Notes: generated by a model from the letters alone, not told the origin. Counted from the first letter of the stretch, positions 46,241-55,259 are shown. The stretch: DNA of 64,000 bases from Comamonas testosteroni (GCF_014076415.1 NZ_CP043568.1:3782001-3846000), one strand, 5' to 3'. A program made the numbers and translations.

Positions 46241-47338
46241 ATGGCTGCAATCCGCGAACGAAAAGATCAGAACGGCAAGGTGAGCTATCAAGCTCAAGTC
46301 CGTATTCAAGGCTATCCGCCTCAGTCTAAGACGTTTCTGAGGAAAACCGACGCCAAGCAATGGGCAATCCAGACGGAAACTGAAATCCGTACTGGTATGA
46401 CTATCCGTAAAAGCACCGCCAGCAAGCACACTGTGCGCGAAATGCTGGAGCGCTACCGCGACAATGTGCTGATCGACAAAGCCAACGGCGGCAAAGATCA
46501 CAAGACGCACATTGCATGGTGGATTGATGAGCTTGGCCACTACGCCCTGTCTGAAGTCACAACAGACCTTGTGACACGGAGCATAGATAAGCTCAAAAAG
46601 TCCAAGACACGGTTGGGCACCCCCCCTGCCCCTGCGACCGTGCTGCGCTACTTGATGGCGCTCTCTCACGCATTCAATGTGGCACGTAAGCAGTGGAACT
46701 GGTGCGAGTCATCGCCAGTCGAGAATGTTCAGCGCCCCAAAGTCAAAAACGAGCGCACCCGCTATCTGACAGATGCCGAGCGGGAGGCTCTGCTGCATGC
46801 ATGCAAGAACTCTCCAAACGCCGACCTCTATTTGGTTGTGCTTCTGGCAATTTCCACTGGTATGCGCAAAGGCGAAATCATGGGCATGCGCTGGCAGGAC
46901 ATTCACACTCCACCGGATCAGAGCTTCACTCGCGTACACCTGACCAAAACCAAGAACGACAAAGCTCGCTCGGTCTTGCTGACCTCCCCTGCCCTGGAGT
47001 TGCTGGAAGAGCGGCGCACAAAGCTGCTTGATAGCCTGCAAGCAAAGACTGCTACCGGGCTCATTTTCCCGAGTGCTGTGAACGCAGATCAGCCCGTCGA
47101 TCTTCGCAAACCATGGGGAAGTGCACTTCAAGCTGCTGGCATTGAGGAGTTCCGCTTCCACGACCTACGTCACACAACAGCTAGCTATCTTGCGATGAAT
47201 GGAGCCAGCCTTCTGTCCATCAGCAAAGTGCTGGGCCACCAAACTACCAAGATGACGGAACGGTACTCCCATCTGGCTACGTCTCACGTTGATGAGATCG
47301 TGCGCAGCATGAATGCAAAGAAGTTTGGAAAGCCTTGA
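46241..47338 (+). CDS. Tyrosine-type site-specific integrase
   Basis: The 365-residue recombinase has an N-terminal Arm-DNA-binding-like part (MAAIRERKDQNGKVSYQAQ), a core-binding SAM-like domain and a catalytic domain with Arg209 (STGMRKGEIMGMRW), His307/Arg310 (FHDLRHTTASYLAM), His333 (LGHQTTKMTE) and Tyr342 (ERYSHL). All catalytic residues are present, so it may be active. Its place next to tRNA-Thr is typical of an integrase acting on the tRNA 3' end. The 258 bases after it hold no gene I can support. Confidence 0.93.
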   Translation: MAAIRERKDQNGKVSYQAQVRIQGYPPQSKTFLRKTDAKQWAIQTETEIRTGMTIRKSTASKHTVREMLERYRDNVLIDKANGGKDHKTHIAWWIDELGHYALSEVTTDLVTRSIDKLKKSKTRLGTPPAPATVLRYLMALSHAFNVARKQWNWCESSPVENVQRPKVKNERTRYLTDAEREALLHACKNSPNADLYLVVLLAISTGMRKGEIMGMRWQDIHTPPDQSFTRVHLTKTKNDKARSVLLTSPALELLEERRTKLLDSLQAKTATGLIFPSAVNADQPVDLRKPWGSALQAAGIEEFRFHDLRHTTASYLAMNGASLLSISKVLGHQTTKMTERYSHLATSHVDEIVRSMNAKKFGKP

Positions 47339-47596
47339 GATGACAATTTAATCGAAGCTTCACACGATAACTTTTGGTCGAAGCCACGTGAGGCCTCGAA
47401 AAATTCGCGCTTTTGAGTCAGCGCAAAAAATTCCCGAGGTGCTGGAACTAGCCAGCGAAGCCATCTGCAACCGCGTGGAACTCTCACCATCCATAGACCG
47501 AAGTATCTATTCTTCACACATTGGTTACATCATGTATCCTCTAGGCTTTGGTTACGCAATGGTGCGACTTCAACTTAAGAGTGACTTGGGGTTTCG

Positions 47597-47788
47597 ATGG
47601 ACTGGTCTGAAATTGGAAAGTACGTAGGAATTTTGGCTGCGGCTATTGGCGGTGCCGGCTTAGTGCTCAAGTTTTCTTCCTCAAGAAGCTCGAAATCCAA
47701 AAAAAATACCCGCGTTATTATTCAAAAAAATAATACCGCTGGTGGCGATATTATCGGCGGCGACAGCAAGAAAACTGTAAAGAAGTGA
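47597..47788 (+). CDS. Small single-membrane-pass protein with GDIIGGD motif
   Basis: The 63-residue protein has one hydrophobic helix (YVGILAAAIGGAGLVLKF, residues 9-26), a basic Ser/Lys segment (SSSRSSKSKKNTR) and a C-terminal NNTAGGDIIGGDSKK. The same kind of short motif begins the next protein (NTAEGDIVAGNQTK), which suggests the two interact or share a beta-turn module. In ABC-3C-type loci a membrane protein in this place is a candidate effector. It lies three bases before the next gene. Confidence 0.6.
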   Translation: MDWSEIGKYVGILAAAIGGAGLVLKFSSSRSSKSKKNTRVIIQKNNTAGGDIIGGDSKKTVKK

Positions 47789-47791
47789 GCA

Positions 47792-48349
47792 ATGTTTACT
47801 TCACAGGCTGGCAATACTGCCGAAGGTGACATTGTTGCCGGCAATCAAACGAAGACAGTAAATGTTTATCGTTATAGCTCGCCGCTCGGAAGGCTTTATG
47901 AGAAATTTCGCTTAGCAAGTGAAGGACAACCTCACATTGCAGAAATTTCTGAGCAGCTTCAGCACTACTGCACTGTAGACACTGATGGTGACGTACGTGG
48001 CTTGGAGGAAAAATTGACTGCAGCCAACCGAGCCGATTTACTACGACAAGCGAGTAAGCTAAAAGAATCGGCTGCTAAAACAATCATGAAATGGCAGACC
48101 TCTGGCGTTGCACAAGATATTTTAACTTATATCTTGGGTCAGCTTTACTCTGCATTTATGCTAAATGTCGTTCCTGCCATTGAGGCAGGCAAAGATAGAG
48201 CCGAGGTGGACGCAATCATTAGCGAAAAGGTCATTGCGCCCACGGCCGATATGCTGGGAGACAATGACTTAATGCTTACTCCAGCCGATATTTTGGGACT
48301 TCTTTTCTTTTTGGGTGGAAACTGTCATATTAGGTGGGATAAATGCTAA
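47792..48349 (+). CDS. ABC-three-component-type protein with GDIVAGN N-terminus
   Basis: The 185-residue protein starts MFTSQAGNTAEGDIVAGNQTK, then a helical region (LYEKFRLASEGQPHIAEISE; LRQASKLKESAAKTIMKWQT). Its C-terminus, ILGLLFFLGGNCHIRWDKC, is of the kind I remember from C-terminal domains that mark ABC-3C effectors. In this model the domain is the hook that couples an effector to the middle component and ATPase. The ends overlap the next gene by 7 bases. Family assignment is from memory and moderate. Confidence 0.6.
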   Translation: MFTSQAGNTAEGDIVAGNQTKTVNVYRYSSPLGRLYEKFRLASEGQPHIAEISEQLQHYCTVDTDGDVRGLEEKLTAANRADLLRQASKLKESAAKTIMKWQTSGVAQDILTYILGQLYSAFMLNVVPAIEAGKDRAEVDAIISEKVIAPTADMLGDNDLMLTPADILGLLFFLGGNCHIRWDKC

Positions 48350-48843
48350 TTTATCACCCTGCATACGATGCATATCATTGCATTTTCCGAGCCTTAATGG
48401 CTACAGATAAAATAAAAAAACTTGAGCTGCAAAAGCTCCGAATTCTGGATTTCTTTCTTTGCTTCCCTGCCGAGTTGCAAAAAATCAGGCTCCCAGAAAA
48501 TCTGAAAGATGTGAGAAAAACGGCTCAAGGCTTTGCCAATGAATATCATGGCCCGGTGAGTATGATGCAATCTTTCCGAGACCTAGAACACATTCAGTTA
48601 ACCGCATATCGAACCCTGGCAGCGTCTGGAATATTCGATCCTCAAGAATTTGAAGCCGGCGTAATTTTTCGTACAGAAAAAGAGCTTCCCGAAAAAATTA
48701 GCCAAGCCGTTGCCAATGCACGTATGATTACACCTAACGCTGCAGAATTAGTTCTCGATAGGGTTGCATCCATTCCATTAACAGGCGTTGACGGCCTGAA
48801 ACACCGAAGCGGTTTATTAGATTATCGTTATGATGTTATTTGA
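48343..48843 (+). CDS. ABC-three-component-type middle component
   Basis: The 166-residue protein begins MLIYHPAYDAYHCIFRALMA, a start typical of the middle component families in ABC-3C loci. The rest is mostly helical (LRILDFFLCFPAELQKIRLP; FRDLEHIQLTAYRTLAASGI). It overlaps the preceding gene by 7 bases and the ATPase gene by 14, so the three are translationally linked. The role is thought to be a link between effector and ATPase. Confidence 0.6.
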   Translation: MLIYHPAYDAYHCIFRALMATDKIKKLELQKLRILDFFLCFPAELQKIRLPENLKDVRKTAQGFANEYHGPVSMMQSFRDLEHIQLTAYRTLAASGIFDPQEFEAGVIFRTEKELPEKISQAVANARMITPNAAELVLDRVASIPLTGVDGLKHRSGLLDYRYDVI

Positions 48844-49780
48844 GCCAACCCTATCCCTTCGTCGCTTAACAGTCTTAAAAGATAACCGAGTCGTCTTTGA
48901 TACATCCTTTCATAGTGGTGTAAACATTGTCCGTGGACACAATAGTTCTGGCAAAACTACCATACTCGACTTCATTGCCTATGCTTTAGGAGCAGAGAAT
49001 ATCCCTTGGAAACAAGAGGCACTGCTATGTGACTGGGTAATAGCCGAAGTTCTCCTCAATGGGCGCGCGGTTACTTTGCGCCGTTCGGTGGAGAATAAGC
49101 CACTTATCCCTATGTATATATTTTGGGATAGCTATGAAAATGCACTTTCAGCACCAACAGATAGCTGGGAGTTTTACGGATTTCGTCGAGGTGCATCAAG
49201 ACTAAGCTTTACTCAGGCCTTACTCTTAGCACTCGGGTTGTCTGAAGCTCAAGGGGACGGCGCATCAAATTTAACGATGCATCAACTTTTGCGAGTACTG
49301 TATGCTGACCAACCATCACTGCACAGCCCAATATTTAGAACTGACTCGTTTGACAGCGCACTAAATAGAGAGACCATAGGCGCATACCTTACTGGTGTAT
49401 ATGATGACAACCTATACACTGCGCAGTTAAACAAAAGGGAAACAGAGAAAGAAATCTCTTCTCTAGATTCAGAGCTAAAAAGCATCTTTAAGGTTCTTGC
49501 ACGATCTGAGCAAAATGCAAACGTAGAAAGTATTGGTTCTGAAATTTCTCATCTTGAGCGGATGAAACAAGAAATTCTTACAGAACTTTCTCGACTGAGG
49601 ACACAGCGTAGTGTCGAGAATTCAACGAAGAGAATAAATGCCGACATTAATTTACGCTCAGAGCTTGATCGTGCAAAGAAGGCATTATTTAATGCTCAGG
49701 AAGAAATATCTCGTGGTGAGCTCGATGTAGCCGACTCACGTAGATTTATTCAGGAGCTTGAACTCCGGCTACGTTCATTA
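48830..49780 (+). pseudogene. SMC/Rad50-like ABC ATPase, truncated by an IS (ABC-3C-type)
   Basis: About 317 codons remain. The N-terminus has a Rad50-like Walker A (IVRGHNSSGKTTILDFIAYA, residues 33-52), and the ATPase lobe goes on to LLALGLSEAQ. A coiled coil begins near residue 200 (KRETEKEISSLDSELKS; EISHLERMKQEILTEL). The signature motif, Walker B and the return coil are missing because the IS5-family element starts at 49781. The missing 3' part is not on the other side of the IS, so part of the island was also deleted. Confidence 0.75.
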
Positions 49781-49856
49781 GGGAACCTCTGCATAACCCG
49801 ATTCCAAGCGTCACAGTGCTTGAACGAGTGTGATGTTCTCTTGCCCCTAGCACTCA

Positions 49857-49889
49857 AGATGCCCGCGTTTCGCGGGCATCTTGCTTTTT
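49857..49889 (+). terminator. Hairpin near the IS end
   Basis: A stem aagatgcccgcg-ttt-cgcgggcatctt is followed by a T run in the + direction. It lies inside the IS beyond the transposase stop and may shield the transposase from outside transcription. Confidence 0.65.
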
Positions 49890-50882
49890 AAGCCCCCACA
49901 ACAGGCTTGTATTGGCTGCTTTCTAGCAAACGGCCACGAGCCATCCATAAGTTCGCCAAGGCAAACAAGGTATGCAGTTGCTGTGTGTTCTTTCTCAAGC
50001 CTCGGTAGCGAACTTTGACGTGGCCAAACTGACGCTTGATGACTCTGAATGGGTGTTCGACCTTGGCCCTGATCTTGGACTTCACCTGCTCAAGCTGCTC
50101 TTGCAGGGCCGATATCGGGTGCTGATGATCTAGCGCCTTGCGCTGGCTGCGCTTCATGGCGATATGCCATTGGAATTTGCGCTCAGGTTCTGGCTTTGGC
50201 ATATCGGGGCGTTTGTCCGCTCCTTGGTACCTGCATCTCCATAGCCAGCAACCTCTTTTCCATGCAGCAGGCTGTTGGCTTCAACGACATCATTGACGTT
50301 GGCTGATGTGCCCCGCACGGTATGCACCAAGCCAGAGTCCGCATCCACGCCAATGTGGGCCTTCATGCCGAAGTACCACTGGTTGCCCTTCTTGGTTTGG
50401 TGCATCTCAGGATCACGAGATTTGGTGCTGTTTTTGGTTGAGCTGGGCGCTGCAATCAGTGTGGCATCCACGATGGTTCCCGTGCGAAGCAGCAGCTTTT
50501 TACTCTCCAGCAAGTCCGTGACCGTCTTCAGAATTTGCTCGGCCAGCTTGTGTGTTTCCAATAGATGACGAAACCGCAGGATAGTGCTCTCATCAGGCGT
50601 GGCACTACCCCATGACAGGCCAACGAATTCCCGAAACAAGGGCATGTCATGCAGCGCTTCTTCCATGGCTGGATCACTGAGGTTGAACCACTGCTGCATG
50701 AAGTGAATACGCAGCAGCATCTCCACAGGAAACGGAGGCCGTCCTTTGCGACCTTCCGGGGCGTAAGGAGCAATCAAGTCCACCAACTCTTGCCATGGAA
50801 CGACTTGCTGCATCTGCTCCAGGAATTCGCGTTTACGTATTTTTTTGGTGGAAAGGTTCAAGCCAAGATCAAATTGCTGCAT
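49888..50882 (-). pseudogene. IS5-family transposase, frameshifted
   Basis: The N-terminal part (50154-50882, about 243 codons in frame) has the DUF772-like start MQQFDLGLNLSTKKIRKREF and DDE parts GTIVDATLIAAPSS and WYFGMKAHIGVDADSGLVHT. The C-terminal part is read in another frame (49888-50202; RKALDHQHPISALQEQLEQV and HPFRVIKRQFGHVKVRYRG). One base is missing near 50220-50230: restoring it gives the usual GYGDAGYQG reading. A sequencing error cannot be excluded. Confidence 0.85.
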
Positions 50883-50995
50883 AGGCCGGGATGCTGCCGC
50901 ACCCGGCACGCATGTGCAAGCACATGCGTTGGGGATTTATGCAGAGGTTCCCTAGAGCGCCTTATAGCTGGAGAGTTCGGACGGGAGGACAAGGC

Positions 50996-51493
50996 GTGAT
51001 CCTGTTCCTCGACTTCGACGGCGTGCTGCACCTGGCGCGGGCTGTCATGGGTCAGTATAGGCCGGAGTTGGCCGGGGACGGCTCGCTGTTCATGTGGGCG
51101 GACAACTTGACCCCAGTGCTGGCAGCGCATCCACACGTCCAGATCGTGCTTTCGACGAGCTGGGTTCGTCACCTGCCCTTTGAGCAGGTGCGCGACTTCC
51201 TGCCCGTGCTGGTGCGCCGCCGTGTCGTCGGTTCGACGTGGCACCGCATCCAGACCGACCCAGACTTCTCCCGAGGTTTGCAGTTTTCCTACTGGCAGGA
51301 CGCAAGCCGCTATCAGCAAGTGAAGCGCCGGGCCAACGTCCACCGCCTTCGGCGCTGGGTTGCCATCGACGACGACGCCGAAGGCTGGGGCGATGCCGAC
51401 CGCGCCCGGCTCATCCAGACCGATCCCGAGCGCGGGCTGGGCGATCCTGCGGCAGTGGCCCGGCTGCGAGCATTTGTTTGTGTTTCATCGTAA
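50996..51493 (+). CDS. HAD-superfamily protein (HAD_SAK-like)
   Basis: The 165-residue protein starts at a GTG with a gggagg site. It has motif I FLDFDGVLHLARAVMG, a motif II-like Ser/Thr (IVLSTSWVRHLP) and an acidic motif IV (VAIDDDAEGWGDADRARL). This fits the small HAD group linked to Swiss-army-knife RNA repair proteins, which often appears on mobile elements. Its partner genes are not present; it sits alone between the IS and the integron end. The substrate is unknown. Confidence 0.7.
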   Translation: MILFLDFDGVLHLARAVMGQYRPELAGDGSLFMWADNLTPVLAAHPHVQIVLSTSWVRHLPFEQVRDFLPVLVRRRVVGSTWHRIQTDPDFSRGLQFSYWQDASRYQQVKRRANVHRLRRWVAIDDDAEGWGDADRARLIQTDPERGLGDPAAVARLRAFVCVSS

Positions 51494-51550
51494 CCCTGCC
51501 GACTGTTCAGCAAACGGTGGTTTGCTGGACAAGTCAAAGTAGCGCGCTTT

Positions 51551-51702
51551 TGTCATTTTCAGAAGACGACTGCACCAGTTGATTGGGCGTAATGGCTGTT
51601 GTGCAGCCAGCTCCTGACAGTTCAATATCAGAAGTGATCTGCACCAATCTCGACTATGCTCAATACTCGTGTGCACCAAAGCGAGGTGAGCATGGCGACG
51701 GA
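51551..51702 (+). repeat. 152-bp Tn402-type IRt end
   Basis: The outer end starts tgtcattttcagaagacg, the terminal repeat of Tn402-like transposons, and runs to the IS6100 fragment. Its first 123 bases are found inverted at 52904-53026, as in In4-type integrons. Confidence 0.9.
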
Positions 51703-52023
51703 GGCTCTGTTGCAAAGATTGGCGGCAGTCAGAGGTAGGCTGTCGCTCTGCGCCGATCAGGCGGCTGCTGCGAAATGGTGGTTGAGCATGCCCATGGCCT
51801 CCGTCAGCGCCGAGGGCCCAATGCCAAAAGCTCTCTCCACAAGGCGCACCTCGCCCCTGATGCCGGGCTGCAGGCACCAGGGGCGAGCCTGTCCTTTGCG
51901 CAGGGCTCGCATGACTTCGAATCCCTTGATCGTGGCATAGGCCGTGGGGATCGATTTGAAACCGCGCACCGGCTTGATCAGTATCTTGAGCTTTCCGTGA
52001 TCGGCCTCGATCACGTTATTGAG
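51703..52023 (-). mobile_element. IS6100 fragment (321 bp), tandem with the full copy
   Basis: It has the IS6100 inverted repeat ggctctgttgcaaa and the transposase C-terminus (RLVERAFGIGPSALTEAMGM), identical to the full copy as far as I can read. It ends at gttattgag where the full copy starts. Confidence 0.92.
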
Positions 52024-52903
52024 GGCTCTGTTGCAAAGATTGGCGGCAGTCAGAGGTAGGCTGTCGCTCTGCGCCGATCAGGCGGCTGCTGCGAAATGGT
52101 GGTTGAGCATGCCCATGGCCTCCGTCAGCGCCGAGGGCCCAATGCCAAAAGCTCTCTCCACAAGGCGCACCTCGCCCCTGATGCCGGGCTGCAGGCACCA
52201 GGGGCGAGCCTGTCCTTTGCGCAGGGCTCGCATGACTTCGAATCCCTTGATCGTGGCATAGGCCGTGGGGATCGATTTGAAACCGCGCACCGGCTTGATC
52301 AGTATCTTGAGCTTTCCGTGATCGGCCTCGATCACGTTATTGAGATACTTCACCTGCCGGTGGGCCGTCTCCCGGTCCAGCTTTCCTTCGCGCTTCAATT
52401 CGGTGATCGCTGCACCATAGCTCGGCGCTTTGTCGGTATTGAGCGTGGCAGGCTTTTCCCAGTGCTTCAGGCCTCGCAGGGCCTTGCCCAGGAACCGCTT
52501 CGCTGCCTTGGCGCTGCGGGTCGGCGACAGGTAGAAATCGATCGTGTCGCCCCGCTTGTCGACTGCCCGGTACAGGTAGGTCCACTTGCCCCGCACCTTG
52601 ACGTAGGTTTCATCCAGGCGCCAGCTCGGATCAAAGCCACGCCGCCAGAACCAGCGCAGCCGCTTCTCCATCTCCGGGGCGTAGCACTGGACCCAGCGAT
52701 AGATCGTCGTATGGTCGACCGAAATGCCGCGTTCCGCCAGCATTTCCTCAAGGTCGCGATAGCTGATCGGATAGCGACAATACCAGCGCACCGCCCACAG
52801 GATCACATCACCCTGGAAATGGCGCCACTTGAAATCCGTCATCGTTCCGTCCGTCCAATCTCCGCCAAGCATGCTCAAGCTTCACGATTTTTGCAACAGA
52901 GCC
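52024..52903 (-). mobile_element. IS6100, complete (880 bp)
   Basis: The element is bounded by ggctctgttgcaaa and ttgcaacagagcc and is exactly 880 bp, the known IS6100 length. It belongs to the IS6/IS26 family and carries one transposase gene. Confidence 0.96.
52078..52872 (-). CDS. tnpA: IS6100 transposase
   Basis: The 264-residue DDE transposase of the IS6 family has an N-terminal helix-turn-helix (ISYRDLEEMLAERGISVDHT), the first Asp in DETYVKVRGKWTYLYRAVD, the second Asp in NTDKAPSYG and the Glu in NNVIEADHGKLK. Start choices are the ATG at 52872 or at 52842. Confidence 0.95.
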   Translation of the reverse strand: MLGGDWTDGTMTDFKWRHFQGDVILWAVRWYCRYPISYRDLEEMLAERGISVDHTTIYRWVQCYAPEMEKRLRWFWRRGFDPSWRLDETYVKVRGKWTYLYRAVDKRGDTIDFYLSPTRSAKAAKRFLGKALRGLKHWEKPATLNTDKAPSYGAAITELKREGKLDRETAHRQVKYLNNVIEADHGKLKILIKPVRGFKSIPTAYATIKGFEVMRALRKGQARPWCLQPGIRGEVRLVERAFGIGPSALTEAMGMLNHHFAAAA

Positions 52904-53026
52904 CACACGAGTATTGAGCATAGTCGAGATTGGTGCAGATCACTTCTGATATTGAACTGTCAGGAGCTGGCTGCACAACAGCCATTACGCCCAATCAACT
53001 GGTGCAGTCGTCTTCTGAAAATGACA
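52904..53026 (-). repeat. Inverted 123-bp IRt end
   Basis: It is the reverse complement of the first 123 bases of the outer IRt end, cacacgagtattgagcat to tctgaaaatgaca. It joins IS6100 to the 3'-conserved segment, as in In4. Confidence 0.9.
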
Positions 53027-53348
53027 TTTGGTATCTCTCATAAACGGATGTTTTTGAGAGAACTATCTTCGGCCTTCACACGCACGAAAGGCGGCGAAGC
53101 TCCGCCGTTAATCCGTCCGCCGGAGATCTCGCCCAGGCAGGCTGAAGGCCGAGCAAGCCTGACAGGCCCGAAAAGCCCGGCACGGGCGTCGGCGGCGATG
53201 ACGGCGGCGGCATTATCCAGGGTTGATGATGGAAGTGGAGGATATCGACAACCTCTCGCGCAACCAAGACATCGCGGTCGGACTGCAAGTGATCTTGAAG
53301 CCACGGGCCCGTCCCACCCCGACATGGACCTCGATGCCCGAACGGACG
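53027..53348. other. End of the 3'-conserved segment, no gene supported
   Basis: These 322 bases follow orf5 in the integron. Long open frames on the reverse strand are shadows with no recognisable domain. I see no gene or promoter here. Confidence 0.7.
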
Positions 53349-53849
53349 TTAGATTTCGAGTTCTAGGCGTTCTGCGATGAAGGTTGGATCCCAGCCGGGA
53401 TTGAAAGTGTCGACGTGGGTGAATCCGAGCCGCTCGTATAGGCCACGCAGGTTCGGGTGGCAGTCGAGCCGCAGCTTGGCGCACCCCTGCGTTCGCGCGG
53501 CATGGCGGCAAGCCTCGATCAGCGCGGAGCTGACACCCCGGCCCGCATGTGTCCGTCGCACCGCGAGCTTGTGCAGATATGCGGCCTCCCCCTTGAGGGC
53601 GTCGGGCCAGAACTCGGGATCCTCGGCCGACAAGGTGCAACAGCCGACGATGCCGTCGCTGCAACTCGCGACTAGGAGCTCGGATCTCAGGACGAAGGTC
53701 TCCGCGAATGTCCGGTCGATCCGCGCGACGTCCCAGGCGGGCGTTCCCTTGGCGGACATCCACGCCGCAGCGTCGTGCATCAGCCGCACAACCTCGTCGA
53801 TATCACCCGAGCAGGCGACCCGAACGTTCGGAGGCTCCTCGCTGTCCAT
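53349..53849 (-). CDS. orf5: Orf5, GNAT-family acetyltransferase
   Basis: The 166-residue protein is the standard orf5 of the 3'-conserved segment. The acetyl-CoA loop (LAVRRTHAGRGVSSALIEAC) and the C-terminal LRGLYERLGFTHVDTF are typical of GNAT enzymes. Its substrate is not known, and no resistance is assigned. Confidence 0.93.
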   Translation of the reverse strand: MDSEEPPNVRVACSGDIDEVVRLMHDAAAWMSAKGTPAWDVARIDRTFAETFVLRSELLVASCSDGIVGCCTLSAEDPEFWPDALKGEAAYLHKLAVRRTHAGRGVSSALIEACRHAARTQGCAKLRLDCHPNLRGLYERLGFTHVDTFNPGWDPTFIAERLELEI

Positions 53850-53976
53850 TCGCTCCCCTGGCGCGGTATGAACCGCCGCCTCATAGTGCAGTTTGATCCT
53901 GACGAGCCCAGCATGTCTGCGCCCACCTTCGCGGAACCTGACCAGGGTCCGCTAGCGGGCGGCCGGAAGGTGAATG

Positions 53977-54816
53977 CTAGGCATGATCTAACCCTCGGTC
54001 TCTGGCGTCGCGACTGCGAAATTTCGCGAGGGTTTCCGAGAAGGTGATTGCGCTTCGCAGATCTCCAGGCGCGTGGGTGCGGACGTAGTCAGCGCCATTG
54101 CCGATCGCGTGAAGTTCCGCCGCAAGGCTCGCTGGACCCAGATCCTTTACAGGAAGGCCAACGGTGGCGCCCAAGAAGGATTTCCGCGACACCGAGACCA
54201 ATAGCGGAAGCCCCAACGCCGACTTCAGCTTTTGAAGGTTCGACAGCACGTGCAGCGATGTTTCCGGTGCGGGGCTCAAGAAAAATCCCATCCCCGGATC
54301 GAGGATGAGCCGGTCGGCAGCGACCCCGCTCCGTCGCAAGGCGGAAACCCGCGCCTCGAAGAACCGCACAATCTCGTCGAGCGCGTCTTCGGGTCGAAGG
54401 TGACCGGTGCGGGTGGCGATGCCATCCCGCTGCGCTGAGTGCATAACCACCAGCCTGCAGTCCGCCTCAGCAATATCGGGATAGAGCGCAGGGTCAGGAA
54501 ATCCTTGGATATCGTTCAGGTAGCCCACGCCGCGCTTGAGCGCATAGCGCTGGGTTTCCGGTTGGAAGCTGTCGATTGAAACACGGTGCATCTGATCGGA
54601 CAGGGCGTCTAAGAGCGGCGCAATACGTCTGATCTCATCGGCCGGCGATACAGGCCTCGCGTCCGGATGGCTGGCGGCCGGTCCGACATCCACGACGTCT
54701 GATCCGACTCGCAGCATTTCGATCGCCGCGGTGACAGCGCCGGCGGGGTCTAGCCGCCGGCTCTCATCGAAGAAGGAGTCCTCGGTGAGATTCAGAATGC
54801 CGAACACCGTCACCAT
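53977..54816 (-). CDS. sul1: Sulfonamide-resistant dihydropteroate synthase Sul1
   Basis: The 279-residue enzyme starts [20 protein letters not shown] and carries the pterin/pABA site parts ([42 protein letters not shown]). It replaces the host enzyme but does not bind sulfonamides. It overlaps qacEdelta1 by 7 bases, as usual in this segment. A longer reading to 54903 lies inside qacEdelta1. Confidence 0.97.
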   Translation of the reverse strand: MVTVFGILNLTEDSFFDESRRLDPAGAVTAAIEMLRVGSDVVDVGPAASHPDARPVSPADEIRRIAPLLDALSDQMHRVSIDSFQPETQRYALKRGVGYLNDIQGFPDPALYPDIAEADCRLVVMHSAQRDGIATRTGHLRPEDALDEIVRFFEARVSALRRSGVAADRLILDPGMGFFLSPAPETSLHVLSNLQKLKSALGLPLLVSVSRKSFLGATVGLPVKDLGPASLAAELHAIGNGADYVRTHAPGDLRSAITFSETLAKFRSRDARDRGLDHA

Positions 54817-55157
54817 GGCGTCGGCCTCCGCAGCGACTTCCACGATGGGGATCGGGCGAGCAAAAAGGCAGCAATTATGAGCCCCATACCTACAAAGCCC
54901 CACGCATCAAGCTTTTGCCCATGAAGCAACCAGGCAATGGCTGTAATTATGACGACGCCGAGTCCCGACCAGACTGCATAAGCAACACCGACAGGGATGG
55001 ATTTCAGAACCAGAGAAAGAAAATAAAATGCGATGCCATAACCGATTATGACAACGGCGGAAGGGGCAAGCTTAGTAAAGCCCTCGCTAGATTTTAATGC
55101 GGATGTTGCGATTACTTCGCCAACTATTGCGATAACAAGAAAAAGCCAGCCTTTCAT
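54810..55157 (-). CDS. qacEdelta1: QacEdelta1, truncated SMR quaternary ammonium exporter
   Basis: The 115-residue protein has the first three membrane segments and the essential glutamate ([19 protein letters not shown]) of an SMR pump. The fourth segment is replaced by a foreign tail ([15 protein letters not shown]), the mark of qacEdelta1. It gives low or no disinfectant resistance. Confidence 0.97.
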   Translation of the reverse strand: MKGWLFLVIAIVGEVIATSALKSSEGFTKLAPSAVVIIGYGIAFYFLSLVLKSIPVGVAYAVWSGLGVVIITAIAWLLHGQKLDAWGFVGMGLIIAAFLLARSPSWKSLRRPTPW

Positions 55158-55259
55158 GATATATCTCCCAATTTGTGTAGGGCTTATTATGCACGCTTAA
55201 AAATAATAAAAGCAGACTTGACCTGATAGTTTGGCTGTGAGCAATTATGTGCTTAGTGC

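Larger units (their letters stand above)
49781..50952 (-). mobile_element. IS5-family insertion sequence
   Basis: The 1,172-bp element has ends gggaacctctgcataa at 49781 and ttatgcagaggttccc ending at 50952, an inverted repeat of 16 bases. It carries a frameshifted DDE transposase on the reverse strand. Flanks are tta at the left and tag at the right, so no target duplication is seen. The flanks belong to unrelated genes, which fits a deletion between two copies. Confidence 0.88.

Noticed and set aside
47388..47627. 79-codon frame before the small membrane gene
   Set aside because: It has no recognisable motif and overlaps the better supported membrane gene.
53038..53763. 241-codon reverse frame overlapping orf5
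   Set aside because: It is out of frame with orf5 and has no domain.
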